Of a stretch of 64,000 nucleotides of DNA, positions 21,481 through 32,044 are shown in pieces. A program made the translations under genes and the position numbers. The DNA is taken from the NCBI GenBank assembly GCA_029255685.2, contig CM055313.2, forward strand, positions 49,556,079 to 49,620,078, given 5' to 3'. The notes under the pieces were generated by a model, which was not told the origin of the DNA, did no database searches, and saw only the letters and a program-made list of their open reading frames with translations. Source of the DNA: Silene conica (Eukaryota > Streptophyta > Magnoliopsida > Caryophyllales > Caryophyllaceae). Numbering within the stretch: position 1 is the stretch's first letter; each line of letters begins with the position of its first letter.

Positions 21481-22435
21481 AAACCCGAATGGACAAGTCT
21501 ATTGGGTTGATCTGATCGGACCCTTCGGTCTCCTTGCCTGGCGCATGAACCTCTTTGACTTCCGATTACACCCCTATCTCCACTCTTTGCTTACTTACGA
21601 GCTACCATCTCTTTTTAGATTGATTTTGCATTAGCTTGGACTTGACTTTGCTTTAATTGCGTAAAGTCTTAAGCAGTGAGACTTCCTTGATATTGGATTG
21701 CATTGGCTGAGTCTTTCTTTAATTCGATGCGCTCTCTTTAAGAGTGAGCTTGCCTGTGGAAAGCCCTACTTTTCCTTTCTTTTCTTCATGAAGTTGCCAC
21801 TTTGAACGCTACTTTTTTGCTTGATCTGACTTTTCTACAGTAAGCCAGCCAGACGGAGGTGAGATTCTTGGAAGACTTTCTTTGTATTCTTTTGTGCAAT
21901 AAAGTGCCTACTTCTTTGACCCTTGATCTTTTCTTTCCTTGCTGCCTTCTTCTTCTTTGACTAGAGAAGAAAGAGAGACTCTCTTACTTAGAGACTTCCC
22001 TCGAATATAGGAGCAAACCCATAAGCTCATATATATCTATCTCCTCTCTTAGGTTTGACAGTTGCTTCAACTTCTGATTGTCCTCTTGATGTGTCTTCAT
22101 CTTGAACTTCTCCAGGGAAAGCTGCCCCTCGGACTTGTATCTGTCCGATGCATGAACTTCCTCTGTCTTCTTTGAGTCTATTTGGCCCGAGTTTCTGTAG
22201 TTTCTCTTGTCGAAATTGCACGCTAAAGGCAGAGTAGGACCGAAAGCCGAGGGTTTGTGCAATAAAGTGCCTTCCTTGACTTTACTCTTCTATATCCATT
22301 TGTCCTCGATTTAAAGAAAGAGATTTGCTATTCGCTTTGTCCTCCTTTTCGACTTGCTTTATGTTCCGAGAATACTGAAGATCCCACTGATCTTGGCTTC
22401 AGATTTCACTTCTATATGTCCAAGGCATGTCTACG
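21481..22435. other. Gene-free stretch
   Basis: No gene seen. Contains loose copies of small modules: TTGTGCAATAAAGTGCC at about 21892 and 22255, and TTCAACTTCTGATTGTCCTC near 22066. The reverse-strand frame 21984-22262 is Lys/Glu/Gln-rich with no recognised family. Confidence 0.4.
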
Positions 22436-22439
22436 AGAA

Positions 22440-22640
22440 AGGCTCTGCTGAGGAGAGTGAAACGAGGGCGAGTGTTGGCGAGAGGACCCTTGTGGTAGCG
22501 ACTGTTAAGGAGATAGTGAAAGTAGACGGTAAAGGAGAAAGCTTGGAAGGAGCTCGACTGTAAAGGAGAGGAAAGAGGTAGAGGAAAAAGAAGGAGAACA
22601 TGAACTTCAGTCCGAAAGATTGAGCTTTCCTCTTGTATAT
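22440..22640 (+). repeat. CTCG-word array followed by GAACATGAACTTCA module
   Basis: Words GTGTTGGCGAGAGGACCC, TTGTGGTAGCGACTGTTAAG and GCTCGACTGTAAAGGAGAGG; then GAACATGAACTTCAGTCCGA followed by AAGATTGAGCTTTCCTCTTG. Confidence 0.7.
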
Positions 22641-22884
22641 CTATCTACTTTTCAAGGCTTTCAACTTGCTTCAACTTCCGATTGAACTGCCCTATGTACT
22701 CAAAGAACTCTTTCCAGTTGCTTTTGCTTCTGTCTTTTCCTTCCGATTGAACAGCTCTTTCTTAAGAAGTGCCATAAAGAAAGAAAAGCAATGTCAAGGC
22801 GAGAGCAAGAGAACGAAACAAAGAAGAAAGAATGACTCCATGTACCAAGAAAGTCAGACCGTAGACGCAAAAAAGAAAGAAATC

Positions 22885-23040
22885 CAAGCTATCCCCTACT
22901 CCTCTCTCTATCAATCGAGGCTATCTCCTCTCGTATGCACTCGAGTCTCTTTTCCGTCTCCTTCTAGTCGAGCCTTTCTCCTTGGCAGTCGAGCCTAACT
23001 CCTCTCTCCTCGCGCGCGCGTACTTATATATATATAGTAT
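22885..23040 (-). repeat. CTCG-word array and (CG)n motif
   Basis: CTCTCGTATGCACTCGAGTC and CTCCTTGGCAGTCGAGCC, then CGCGCGCGCGTACTTATATA with ATATATAG at 23009-23040. This is the longest CG run in the family. Confidence 0.7.
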
Positions 23041-23219
23041 GACTGCACACTATCTCTCTAAAGAAGATGTCTACCAAAAAGAAAGAGAGCAGCACAGAAA
23101 GAGAGCGAAAAAGAACTGCACTCCAAAAGATTGACCTTGCCTCTTCGAATTAGACAGCCTAGACAAGTACGAAAAAGAGAACATAAGTAAAAGCCCAAAA
23201 CAAGTTAGATCCCCGCTTC

Positions 23220-23885
23220 CCATAGAACCTCTCTTACCACTCTACTCTCTTCACGCTCCTCTCACTAACGCTCGAGTGTCAATACAAGAAGATTTAGAAA
23301 GAAGAGACTGAGAAGTAAATTACAGAGGAAAGCTAAATAGGTGGAAATCCTCTCTCCCCTGCATCCGTTCGAGCGAGATAAACCCCCGATCCTCGCCATC
23401 ATACTTCAGACGAGCCTCTCTCCTTTACAGTCGAGTAAGATTATCTATCTCCTTAACAGTCGATCTCCCCTCCACTTCGTTCCTCAGGCTCCTCCCTTTC
23501 GGGCTTATCTCTACTATACCTCCTTATCAGTCGTCCTCGCTTCGCTCTTCTATGGTCGCTAGGATGAATCCCGTCCTGGCTATCTCCTTGTCAGTCGAGT
23601 ACCACTTCACTCTCCCCGATTACTTGCACTCGACCTCGGCTCCACTCCCCTTTCCTTCTTTCCTCGCACTAACGTTCGACCTCGTAAACTCTCCTCAGTC
23701 AATACCACTTCGTGCAATCTCCTCTACTTCATACTTCAGCAGAGCCTACCTCCTTCATTCTTCAGTCGCGTCATAAACTATCTCCTTATGGTCAATCCCC
23801 CTCCGGGTCCTCTCGTTTGTATGAACTCTTGGCTCTCTTCTTTACTCATCTCGTATGCACTCGGGCCTATCTACTCTACCTGCGT
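23220..23885 (-). repeat. Large CTCG-word array, pyrimidine-rich strand
   Basis: Nearly 670 bp of words: CTCGCCATCATACTTCAGAC, CTCTCCTTTACAGTCGAG, CTCCACTTCGTTCCTCAGGC, CTCCTTGTCAGTCGAGTACC, CTCGCACTAACGTTCGACC and CTCGTATGCACTCGGGCC. The frames at 23341-23903 are translations of it. Confidence 0.85.
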
Positions 23886-23984
23886 AAAATAACAAAGCGT
23901 TGAAAAGAAAGCAAAATCCAAATGGTAGGTGGGCTCTATTTGATTTGCAAAGAAATGCAACAGGATCGACTAAAATCAGTCTCA

Positions 23985-24475
23985 CTCTGTCCTCTCGCTA
24001 ACACTCGACCTCGTTTCACTCTCCTCTCACTAACCTTCGAACTCAACTCTTTCCACGTAAGTTCTCACTCATTACCTTCCCTAATGCACTCTACTCTGCA
24101 GGCTGATAGTCTACTGCTGCGACCTGCTCTACCGAGATTAACTCAGCGTCTGGCCCCTTAAAAGGTTTAGTGTATAGTTGAGGAAATAAGGAGGCTCTAC
24201 TGAGGTACGAGGTGAAGGGCTGGTAGAATAAAGCACATTGGAACGTATTAAAGAGAGAAAAAACTGAGTCGAATTGAAGATTGATTCTTCATTCTTATAT
24301 ACATATATGGTAATAGTCATTTTACAGTGCTTTTTCGAACTTCTTATGCCCTCAGTTGCCTTAGTTTTAACTCTATTTGGGCTCTCTTTTTGCCTTAAAA
24401 AGTACCTTTTTACTGTCTCAATTTAATGTACTTTATTCAGTCGAAATTGCACTCACTTTTTAAGCAAAGAAAGTA
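23985..24475 (+). repeat. Composite repeat, copy 3
   Basis: Parts in the same order as copy 1: CTCACTAACCTTCGAACTC, CATTACCTTCCCTAATGCAC, CTGCAGGCTGATAGTCTACT, GAATAAAGCACATTGGAACG with TATTAAAGAG, the palindrome (24291-24318) and a tail with GGGCTCTCTTTTTGCCTTAA. The GC-rich CCCGACGAGC head is lost. Confidence 0.75.
24291..24318 (+). repeat. Palindromic element, variant core
   Basis: ATTCTTATATACATATATGG followed by TAATAGTC; central ACGT is ACAT. The flank TAATAGTCATTTTACAG is shared with 30241. Confidence 0.85.
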
Positions 24476-24521
24476 GTTTAACAAGATGCCAAAAGCTGCA
24501 TTCAAAATCTCATTCTTCAAA

Positions 24522-24550
24522 CATTCTTATATACGTATATGGTAATAGAG
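24522..24550 (+). repeat. Palindromic element, perfect core
   Basis: CATTCTTATATACGTATATG followed by GTAATAGAG. Confidence 0.9.
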
Positions 24551-24574
24551 AAGTTTCGTCAATTCAAGTTCATT

Positions 24575-24960
24575 TCACTTGAACTCGAGCCTATCAGTTT
24601 CGTCCCTCTCGCTTTGCTCGAGCGAGAAAATCACCACTTTGTGTCCTATCGTATGAACTCGAGTCTCTTTGCTTTCTTTGAAATCGAGCCAATCTCTTCT
24701 CTCAGACCTGCTCTTGCCGAAACATTCACAGACTGGAACGCCTCTCGAGCCTATCTCCTTTGAACATACTTCTGAGAAAGAAAGAAGCAGTACAAGTTCG
24801 AGAACGAGAAAAAGGACCGCCAATCAATGAAAAAAAAGCACAAAATGCAAGATAATCTAGACGAAACAAAGCCATTAAAGAGAGAGACTTCTTACTTGAA
24901 AACTGAAGGAAAATCAAACTTTCGACTTCCTACTTATATAAATATATGGTAAAAGAGAAA
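24575..24960. repeat. Words, CATTAAAGAG segment and palindromic element
   Basis: Pyrimidine-rich words (CTCTCGCTTTGCTCGAGCG; CCTATCGTATGAACTCGAG) are followed by CATTAAAGAGAGAGACTTCT (24871) and a diverged palindrome TACTTATATAAATATATGGT (24931). Confidence 0.65.
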
Positions 24961-25113
24961 AGAAAGAGAGAAAAGAAGACTCACTCCATTTATGAAAAAC
25001 GAGCAAACTCTTGCCCTGCGTATTCGTCTTAGTCTTCGGGAAGTTCTGAAGCTGCCTCTTTTCTTGTCTATTCTGATGCTGCTGCTTCTAGACCTAGAGC
25101 AATTAGATCGACT

Positions 25114-25185
25114 TTCCCTTCTCATTCTCAAGTTCATGAAACTGCATCTTGGACTGACGAGTGGACTCCTCTTAGGCTTCGGGTT
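25114..25185 (+). repeat. GGACTGACGAGTGGACT module
   Basis: TTCTCATTCTCAAGTTCATG, AAACTGCATCTTGGACTGAC, GAGTGGACTCCTCTTAGGCT. Close copies at 25806-25862 and 27650-27717; shorter ones near 26002, 31409 and 32251; reverse near 6180. Confidence 0.8.
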
Positions 25186-25439
25186 GAACTTCTCTAGGGA
25201 TTACTCTTTGCCTTCCGATTGGACTTCTATCTGTCCTCTTTGCTCCCTCTTCTCTATCTCCTCTTTCCCTCCCGATTACACTTCTAGCTCCAATCTTGCC
25301 TGACTTCGAAGCACTTCTCTTTGTCTTAAAATGCCACTTCTAGAGGAACCTAGCTTTGGGGAAGAATGAGAAGCGCATCGACAAGCAAGGAGATAGACTC
25401 AGCCTTTTCAAGTTCATGTCTACGAGAAAGAGAGCAAGA

Positions 25440-25560
25440 GAACCAAAGACATTAAAGAGAGAGACTTCGAACGGAATCAAAGAGAAAAGGAAGGGTGCAA
25501 AGTCAAACATGAAGCTTCATCATTATATACGTATATGGTATTTGAGAAAAGAAAGACAGC
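25440..25560 (+). repeat. CATTAAAGAG segment plus palindromic element
   Basis: CATTAAAGAGAGAGACTTCG, then CATTATATACGTATATGGTA at 25521-25540. Confidence 0.8.
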
Positions 25561-25805
25561 CCTCTATCCACTTCTGAGAAACGAGCAAACTCTTTCCCTT
25601 CGTCTCTTTTATGGAAGAGATCCACAGTTAAAGGGAGAGAACGATAAAGAAAGTAGATTAAAGAAGGATGAACAGCAGCTTACTAGTGAAAGAGCCCAAC
25701 ATATACTTCGACTTCTTTCAGTTCAGAAGATTCTTTGACTTCGTATCCAGGAAACTTGAACTCCTGTCTTCATCACTTCGTTCTGATAACTCGTTTTAAT
25801 CCTCT

Positions 25806-25960
25806 TGCCCTTCTCATTCTCAAGTTCATGAAACTGCATCTTGGACTGACGAGGAGACTGATCTATAGAAAATAAAGGTGTAAGAAAAAGAAAGAGAACA
25901 TGAACTTCACTCCGAAAGATTGAGGTTACGTATTATGTCTATGCGAGCCCACTTAGTCTA
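25806..25960 (+). repeat. GGACTGACGAG module and GAACATGAACTTCACTCC module
   Basis: AAACTGCATCTTGGACTGAC with GAGGAGACTGATC, then GAACATGAACTTCACTCCGA with AAGATTGAGG at 25897. The two modules are about 40 bp apart. Confidence 0.7.
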
Positions 25961-26620
25961 CTCTACTTCGTCCCTCTTTTCACCTCTCCTTGACTTCGGA
26001 GTGGGCTGACGAGTGGACTCCTCCTTGGCTTCAGATTAGACTTGTCTTGGGAAAGAAAAACTTGTCTCATTCTCTTATAAAGATAGATAGAGAACATGAA
26101 CTTCACTCTTCAAGATTTAGATCTCGTCTTGTGTCTATACTCTTTGAACTTCCTGTTGCAAATGAATGGAAACGAAAAAGAAAGATAAAGAAAGAAGCTA
26201 GTAGAACCAACACGACACTCTCCTCAATCGGAAGGATCCATGCTTTCTTGGTATTTCGCCCTTTATCGTGCTTTTCTATACTCGCTTTTTAGTTCTATGT
26301 ATTTACGCTTGTCAAAGAAAAGAGAAAGGAAGCAAACGAAACAAAGGAAAAAGTAACTTAGAATAGCGCCAAAGCTGGAGTCGAGTTCAAACTTGACGCA
26401 ATCGCTCTTCGCTAACTCGTTAACCTCTTAGCTGGCTTAGACTCCCACTCGCTAACGATCTCACTCACCTTTTTCCTTTTCTTTGGTTCTCTCGTTATGC
26501 CAAAGTCATAATGGCAGAACTGATCACCCCAGCAAAAAGACTTCCAAGCAGAGGACGGTGGTCGAGAAGAAGAGCCTAGCTAGAGCCAGTTGTTGGGCTA
26601 AGCACTGTTCTTTGATTGTC
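25961..26620. other. Gene-free stretch of loose modules
   Basis: Contains GACGAGTGGACTCCTCCTTG near 26006, GAACATGAACTTCACTCTTC near 26094, and TTAGTTCTATGTATTTACGC near 26290, each a known module of the mosaic. No gene. Confidence 0.5.
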
Positions 26621-26624
26621 TGAG

Positions 26625-27065
26625 CTGCTCTTTGCTGCCTCTCACTATCCCCTCTCTTTGCGATAACTCGTAAACTCTCCTTCTCCCGTTGGTCGAGAAC
26701 TTTCTAAGCTACCCCCTCCACTTCGTTCCTCAGCAGAGCCTCCTTTTTCTCTCACTATCGATCGAGTACCACTTCAGGTAGAACAAGGCTACGCTCCTTA
26801 GCAGTCGTAACCACTTCGCACTATCTATCTCCTCGCACTAACGTTCGAGCACCATTTAAGGCCGTATGCACTCGAGCCTAACTCCTCTCCTTTACAGTCT
26901 TCACCCCCCCATCCTTCGTACCCCAGTCTCCCCCCTTTCGGGCTTATCTCCCTACCGGTCGCTAGGATCAATCCCGTCCTGGGCTTATCTCCCTTTCGGT
27001 CGACAGGCTACGCTCCTCTCACTAACGCTCGAGTCTCAATACAAGAAGATAAAGGAGAGAGGCTC
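26625..27065 (-). repeat. Large CTCG-word array, pyrimidine-rich strand
   Basis: Words CTCCACTTCGTTCCTCAGC, ACTATCGATCGAGTACCAC, CTCCTTAGCAGTCGTAACC, CGTATGCACTCGAGCC, CTCCCTTTCGGTCGACAGG and CTCACTAACGCTCGAGTC. Confidence 0.8.
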
Positions 27066-27119
27066 GACTAAATAGGTAGAAATGTTCTCGCCCCTGTGCA
27101 CCGAATAAGAAAGAACACC

Positions 27120-27450
27120 TCTACACTTAACTCATCCACCCCTTCTTCCGAGACTGCAAAGTCGACTCACATGCCTTCCGCTCCTGAGACGAACTCAGTG
27201 AGAAAGCCCCTCCACCTCGTACCTCAGCGGAGCCTCCTAATTTCCTCCACTTCATGCTTCAGCGTTCACCTCCTCTCCCAGTTGGTCGAGCCTTTTCTCC
27301 TAATTCCCTCTTCCTCGGGTAAATGATAAGCCAAGTGCTGCTAGAAGAAAGGAAAGACAAGATAAGCAGAGAAGACCTAGGACGAGCAGAATCAAATTCA
27401 ATTCAAAACCTGAATTCTTATATACGTATATGGTAATAGAGAATCTCTAG
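27120..27450 (+). repeat. Composite repeat, copy 4 (partial)
   Basis: Middle part with CTCTTCCTCGGGTAAATGAT and AAGCCAAGTGCTGC (compare CTATTCCTCGGGTAAGTGGT and GAGTGCTC at 4150-4190 in copy 1), then the palindrome at 27413-27442. The tail is absent; word-like sequence occupies 27200-27320. Confidence 0.6.
27413..27442 (+). repeat. Palindromic element, perfect core
   Basis: AATTCTTATATACGTATATG followed by GTAATAGAGAAT. Confidence 0.9.
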
Positions 27451-27579
27451 GCTTTTGCTTCCAATTGTCCTCTCGCATTCGTTCGAGCAGAATCAAAGGA
27501 AAAGAGACTTCGGCATTCTTACTCACTAGCCCTCTTCACCCCATGAAAAAAGAAGGAGTCGAACTCAAGATTGATGCAT

Positions 27580-27717
27580 CATTCTTATTTACGTATATGC
27601 ATTAGACAAGAATCTCTTCCTCTTTCTGAGAACTCGTTAAAAGCTTCGTGCCCTTCTCATTCTCAAGTTCATCCAACTGCATCTTGGACTGACGAGTGGA
27701 CTCCTCTTTGGCTTCAG
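27580..27717 (+). repeat. Palindromic element plus GGACTGACGAG module
   Basis: CATTCTTATTTACGTATATG with CATTAGAC at 27580-27607; then CCCTTCTCATTCTCAAGTTC and CATCTTGGACTGACGAGTGG at 27650-27717. Confidence 0.8.
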
Positions 27718-28039
27718 CTAGAAAGTTTTGTTTTCTTGGAACTACTTTCTCATTCTTGCTTTTTGCTCTTCTACTTTCAGTTCCATGTCTTTACGTTTGT
27801 AAGTCTCTTCCCTTTTTCCAATTGCTTGAACTTCAGCTTGTACCCGTACTCTTTGACTTCAGATAGAACTTCTCTAGGACTGAATTGGGACTGACCCTAG
27901 GGAAATGCATGTGTTCGATAAAGAAAGTACGAGCCAGCCTACTTGACTCTGTCTTCTTTGACCCTTCTTCAAGGGCTTGGACTGATCTGTGCTTGAAGAA
28001 GCAGAAGAGGAAGCTGCATCAAAAGAAAGGAAGCTCAAT

Positions 28040-28145
28040 AAACAAAGACATTAAAGAAAGAGACGTCTTACGTTAAAGCAGACTCTTCGAACGGGAGAGA
28101 ACACAAAAAGGAAGCTGCCTACTTATATACATATATGGTAAAAGA
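28040..28145 (+). repeat. CATTAAAGA segment plus palindromic element
   Basis: GACATTAAAGAAAGAGACGT, CTTACGTTAAAGCAGACTCT (identical to 4698-4717), then ACTTATATACATATATGGTA at 28121. Confidence 0.8.
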
Positions 28146-28255
28146 AAGAATTAAGGAAGTCCTCTCCCAAAAGAAAGAGAAAAAAAAGGTTCTTGGAATT
28201 ACTTCCTTTATCTTACTTTTATGGTAAAAGAGCAAAGAAAGGCAGTCTCTCTATG

Positions 28256-28274
28256 CTGAGCCAGGAACAGACTC
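28256..28274 (-). pseudogene. rRNA 5'-end motif, reverse, diverged
   Basis: CTGAGCCAGGAACAGACTC against the conserved CTGAGCCAGGATCAAACTC: two changes. It lies 112 bp from the palindrome at 28121, in the same relative order as at 8689/8831 and 35996/36069. Confidence 0.5.
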
Positions 28275-28369
28275 GTGACTGACTTCGCAAAACTCAGCTA
28301 TGGAAAGCTTTCCTTCTCTCACTCTATTCTCTTACCTTTTGAAAGTTCATGGATTACTCTCCTCACAGA

Positions 28370-28560
28370 TAAAAAAGACAGAAAAAGAAAGACAAATCAA
28401 GTACGATAAAGAGAAAAAGAATGCTCCTTTTAGCGTTTAATTTGGTAACCTCGTCATACAAAAGACAAAATAGCAACAATTGGATATGCCATATGAAGAG
28501 ACCCCCTTTTCGAGGAATACTGACTACTAACTGACCAGTCGGAACTTGCTCTACTAGCCT
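28370..28560 (+). repeat. 120-bp dispersed repeat, copy 1, with a second segment
   Basis: CAAGTACGATAAAGAGAAAA, AGAATGCTCCTTTTAGCG, AAAGACAAAATAGCAACAAT match 32060-32160 closely. The following GACTACTAACTGACCAGTCG, GAACTTGCTCTACTAGCC match 31868-31905, so two segments joined here are in the opposite order at 31.9-32.2 kb. Confidence 0.75.
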
Positions 28561-29109
28561 CTACTTTATACTTCAGGCGATAAATCTCTTTCCTTTGCCA
28601 TTTAGATTACTTTTTCCACTTCGAGTTACTTGAACTGCTCTTTGGACAGATCTATGGCTGAAGATTGAACTTGTCTCATTCTCTTAACTGTGCTTTCTTG
28701 GAATTACTTTCTTTAACGTGCTTTTTTCACTTCTATTTCTAGTTCCCTGTCTTATGCTTGTCAAAGAAAAAATGCAAGTAAAGAAGCCAAACAAAGAAGA
28801 AAGCAAAGTCTAACCTCTGCCCTAGACAAAGAAAGAAGTACGAGAAAGAGAGCCGAAAAGCAAGGGGATTCTAGGATTTGAAGTTCGAAGCCGAACAAGC
28901 AGCACAGAGAGTACGACAACGATCAAAAGAAAGAAGAAAGACGTCAGAAAAGAAGTCTCTTTCACTCCCGAGGCTTCTCTTTGACTTCAGATTGAACTTC
29001 TATATGTACTCAGCGAGGTCTTCCAGTTGAAGCAACTTCTCTAGGGAAAGCTGACTCTCTTTGGGAGGGACTGAACCTTAAAAAGTTCATGTCTACGAGA
29101 AGAAAGATA

Positions 29110-29830
29110 AAGTTTAATTAGATCAATTGCAAAGAGAGGATAAGGAGAAAAGGCTCGAGTGCAAACGAGAGGAGAAGGCTCGCCTGACGAAGGAAGGGGA
29201 GGACCCGGAGAAAAGGGAAAGGGCGACTGCCAAGGAGAGAGAATTGAGACTCGAACGAAAGCGAGAGGGGATTTATCCTGTCGACCGGGAGGGAGATAAG
29301 CCCAAAAAGGAGGATTGACCGAGGTACGAGGGAGATGAGAGAGGCTCGAACGTAAGTGATGAGGAGACAGGGAGAAGACTGCTAAGTTGAGGAGAGGGCT
29401 CGACTAGAAGGAGAGAGAAGCAGGGTCGACTAACGAGGAGAGAGGCGTAGTCTAAAGTATGAAGGAGAAAGGCTCTGCTGAGGTACGAGGTGGAGGAGAA
29501 TTTACGAGGTCGAGCAAAGCGATGAGGAGAGGGCTCGGTTAAATAATGAAGCCGAGGCGAGGAGAGGACACAAAGAAGTGGGATCAACTGCCAAGGATCA
29601 TTTATGCATTGTTCAACCCGGGGTGGTACTCGAACGCTAGTGAGAGAGAGAGGGAAGAAAGGAGCGTAGCCTTGTTCTACCCGAAGTGGGACTCGAGTTC
29701 ATACGAGAGGAGCGGGGAGGACCACTTGTGGAAAATTAAAACTCGAGTGCAAAGAGAAAGCCGGAACATACATATAACATAGTAAGCGCGCGAGAGAAGA
29801 TATTTAGGCTCGAGTGCAAAGAAAGGAATT
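29110..29830 (+). repeat. Large CTCG-word array
   Basis: About 700 bp of words: GGCTCGAGTGCAAACGAG, GCGACTGCCAAGGAGAG, GACTCGAACGAAAGCGAGAG, CTGTCGACCGGGAGGGAG, CTGCTGAGGTACGAGGTGGA, GTACTCGAACGCTAGTGAG, GACTCGAGTTCATACGAGAG. A (CG)n motif (ATAACATAGTAAGCGCGCGA) lies at 29767-29796. Frames on both strands here are shadows. Confidence 0.85.
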
Positions 29831-29899
29831 CACAACTACGAAAAAGAGAACCAAAGCAGCAGAGAAAGAATGCAAATTAAGCATACTTATTATGGTTAT

Positions 29900-30360
29900 A
29901 ACCCCCCACTCCCCGTAGAACCTCGCCCGACGAGCTTTTCACGGCCGGGCCACAAGTTACCACTCTTTTCGCACTATCTCCTCGCCTCATCACTCTCGTT
30001 CGATCCCATTACCCTCCCTCATGAACTCTACTCTACAGGCTCATAGTCAACTGGCGCGACCCGTCGTTGACTGTTAGTCAAAAGGACGAGCCCCTATATT
30101 AAGGTGCGTGCAAAGTTGAGTGCTGTTTGAGTAAAGCACATCGGATGGCATTAAAAGAGATCGACTTCTTAACGGAAAACTACCTCCTCGAGCTGCTCCA
30201 AACTCCATTTTGATTCTTCGTTGTTATATACGTATATTGTAATAGTCATTTTACAGTCCTTTTCGAGACAATTGGACTCCCTTTTTGACTTAAATACGCT
30301 CTATTTACGCCTTAAAAAGTAACGGTTTCTTGTCGAAATTTAACGTATTTTCAGCTTGAT
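29900..30360 (+). repeat. Composite repeat, copy 2, best preserved
   Basis: CCCCCACTCCCCGTAGAACC, CGCCCGACGAGCTTTTCACG, GCCACAAGTTACCACTC; then CCCATTACCCTCCCTCATGA, CTCTACAGGCTCATAGTCAA; then GAGTAAAGCACATCGGATGG with CATTAAAAGAG; the palindrome at 30221-30247; and the tail (GCCTTAAAAAGTAACGG, TCTTGTCGAAATTTAACG). Order and spacing agree with copy 1. Confidence 0.85.
30221..30247 (+). repeat. Palindromic element, perfect core
   Basis: TTGTTATATACGTATATTGT followed by AATAGTC. Confidence 0.85.
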
Positions 30361-30465
30361 CGAACAATTCAATTGGACATAAAATCCCTTCCTTGACTTT
30401 CTTTTTCGAGAAACAATTGTACGCACCAAAAAACAGTTTCTCAAGATACGAACCCAAGCAAAAGA

Positions 30466-30690
30466 AAAGAACATTGGACGGTATTAAACAGAGAAAAAAC
30501 TCACTTGAAAGCAGCCTCCTCGAACTGATGCGAATTCAAATAAGCTTCTTCATTCTTATATACGTATATGGTAATAGAGATTCTTGGCTTAATTTATGCT
30601 TCTCCTCTCCTTCTAGTCGAGCTCTTACCCTTTGCCACTCTATTTCGGCCTTAAATCGTACCTTTTTCCTATCTAAATTGTAACTACGAT
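30466..30690 (+). repeat. Partial composite repeat (palindrome plus tail)
   Basis: AACATTGGACGGTATTAAAC, AGAGAAAAAACTCACTTG, the palindrome at 30551-30580 (CATTCTTATATACGTATATG, GTAATAGAGA), then a tail in which a word (CTCCTTCTAGTCGAGCTC) has been inserted or has replaced part. Confidence 0.75.
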
Positions 30691-30918
30691 AGGGGCTGCT
30701 TTCTTTCCACTGAAAATAGATAGAACGAGACTCATTTTCTAGAGTTGCCCTTCTCATTTTCAAGTTCATGTATACGAGCATATAAAGAACAAAGAATGAG
30801 AGAGAGTACGAGCCAGAAAGAAAGACAGTAGAAAGCCATTCCTAGACAAAGAAGCAGCAGAAAAAGCGAGAGAACCAAAGAACTAGGACGAGCAGAATCA
30901 AACTCAAACATGAGTCTT

Positions 30919-30945
30919 CATTTTTATATACATATATGGTAAAAG
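30919..30945 (+). repeat. Palindromic element, variant core
   Basis: CATTTTTATATACATATATG followed by GTAAAAG. Confidence 0.8.
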
Positions 30946-31129
30946 AAAGAATGCATCAAAGAAAGATAGCAAGTAGGCTCTGCTGACAAAGGAAGTGGAG
31001 GAAGTAGGCTCTCTTTTTATAGCTGCTTGCACTTCTAGAGGGAAAGCTTTGCTTCTCTCACTCTATTCTCTTACCTTTTGAAAGTTCATGAATTACTCTC
31101 CCCACGTATCAAAAAGAAAAAAGAAGAAG

Positions 31130-31250
31130 AAAGAGAACATGAACTTCCCTATTCAAGATTGAGCTTTCCTCTTGTACCGATCCTCCTTGAACTTGCCCTT
31201 TTCCTGTTGATGTATCCGAAAAAGATTAAAGTACGAAAGAAGGAGAATAC
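31130..31250 (+). repeat. GAACATGAACTTC and GATGTATCCGAAAAAG modules
   Basis: GAACATGAACTTCCCTATTC, AAGATTGAGCTTTCCTCTTG, then CCTGTTGATGTATCCGAAAA with AGATTAAAGTACG. The same pair, in other order or strand, occurs at 32320-32400 and 50268-50320. Confidence 0.7.
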
Positions 31251-31299
31251 GACTAAGAAGCTGACTTTACTTTGCTCTCTTGCTTTCCTTTCTTTTGCT

Positions 31300-32044
31300 T
31301 GCTTTTAGTTCCCTGTCTTTACGTTTGTCAAAGAAAAGAGAACATTTCTCACCTTACTTCGCAGCACTGATCTTTGGCTTTAGATTGGACTTGTCTTGGC
31401 AGCTGATTGGACTGACGAGGAGACTGATCTCCGCTTGAAGAAGATGCTAGACCCATGCTACTAAGCAGAGTTCCTTTCGGAATACGAATCGGAAGAAGTC
31501 AAGTTCTCCTCGGAATAAGCAGACGAAGTAGAATAAGCAGCAACCTCAAGAAAAGAGAAAGGAGAAGCTGAAGAAAAGGCCGAGGCAAACCAACAAACTG
31601 CAATTTACTCTTCTATATCCATTTGTCCTCTATTTCGAGTTGATGTGTCTGAGCTTAAAGAAAGAGAGAAAGATCAAGTACCAACTACCAGAAAGAGAGA
31701 CTTTCTGCCTTTTCCAGTTCATGAAACTTCCACTTTTCAAGCAGATTAAGAAAAAGAACGAGAAAAAACAGGTTCTTGGAATAACTTGCTTTATCTTACT
31801 TTTTGCCTCTTCTATTTTTAGTTCTCTGTCTTTACGCGTGTCAAAGAAAAGAGGACCCTTGCGACCGAATACTAACTGACCAGTCGGAACTTTCTCTACT
31901 ATCCCAAAACGCCTTGCTCGAGACTTGACTTTTTTATTGTCTTGCTTTTTCAACGGAGTGTATTTCGCTGTGCTTGAAGAAGCGGGTTAAAGTTCTTTGC
32001 TCTTCAGATTGGACGACTGGCGAACCTCATTTCAATCGCTACGG
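31300..32044. other. Gene-free stretch of loose modules
   Basis: Contains AGTTCCCTGTCTTTACGTTT (31308; also near 27778 and 31828 in variants), GGACTGACGAGGAGACTGAT near 31409, and GAATACTAACTGACCAGTCG at 31867. No gene; the 107-codon reverse frame at 31630-31953 overlaps modules. Confidence 0.5.

Noticed and set aside
29110-29830. Possible CRISPR-like array (short repeats with differing sequences between)
   Set aside because: Neither repeat nor spacer length is regular, the words also occur in other orders elsewhere, and no cas-like gene exists. The context is plant DNA.
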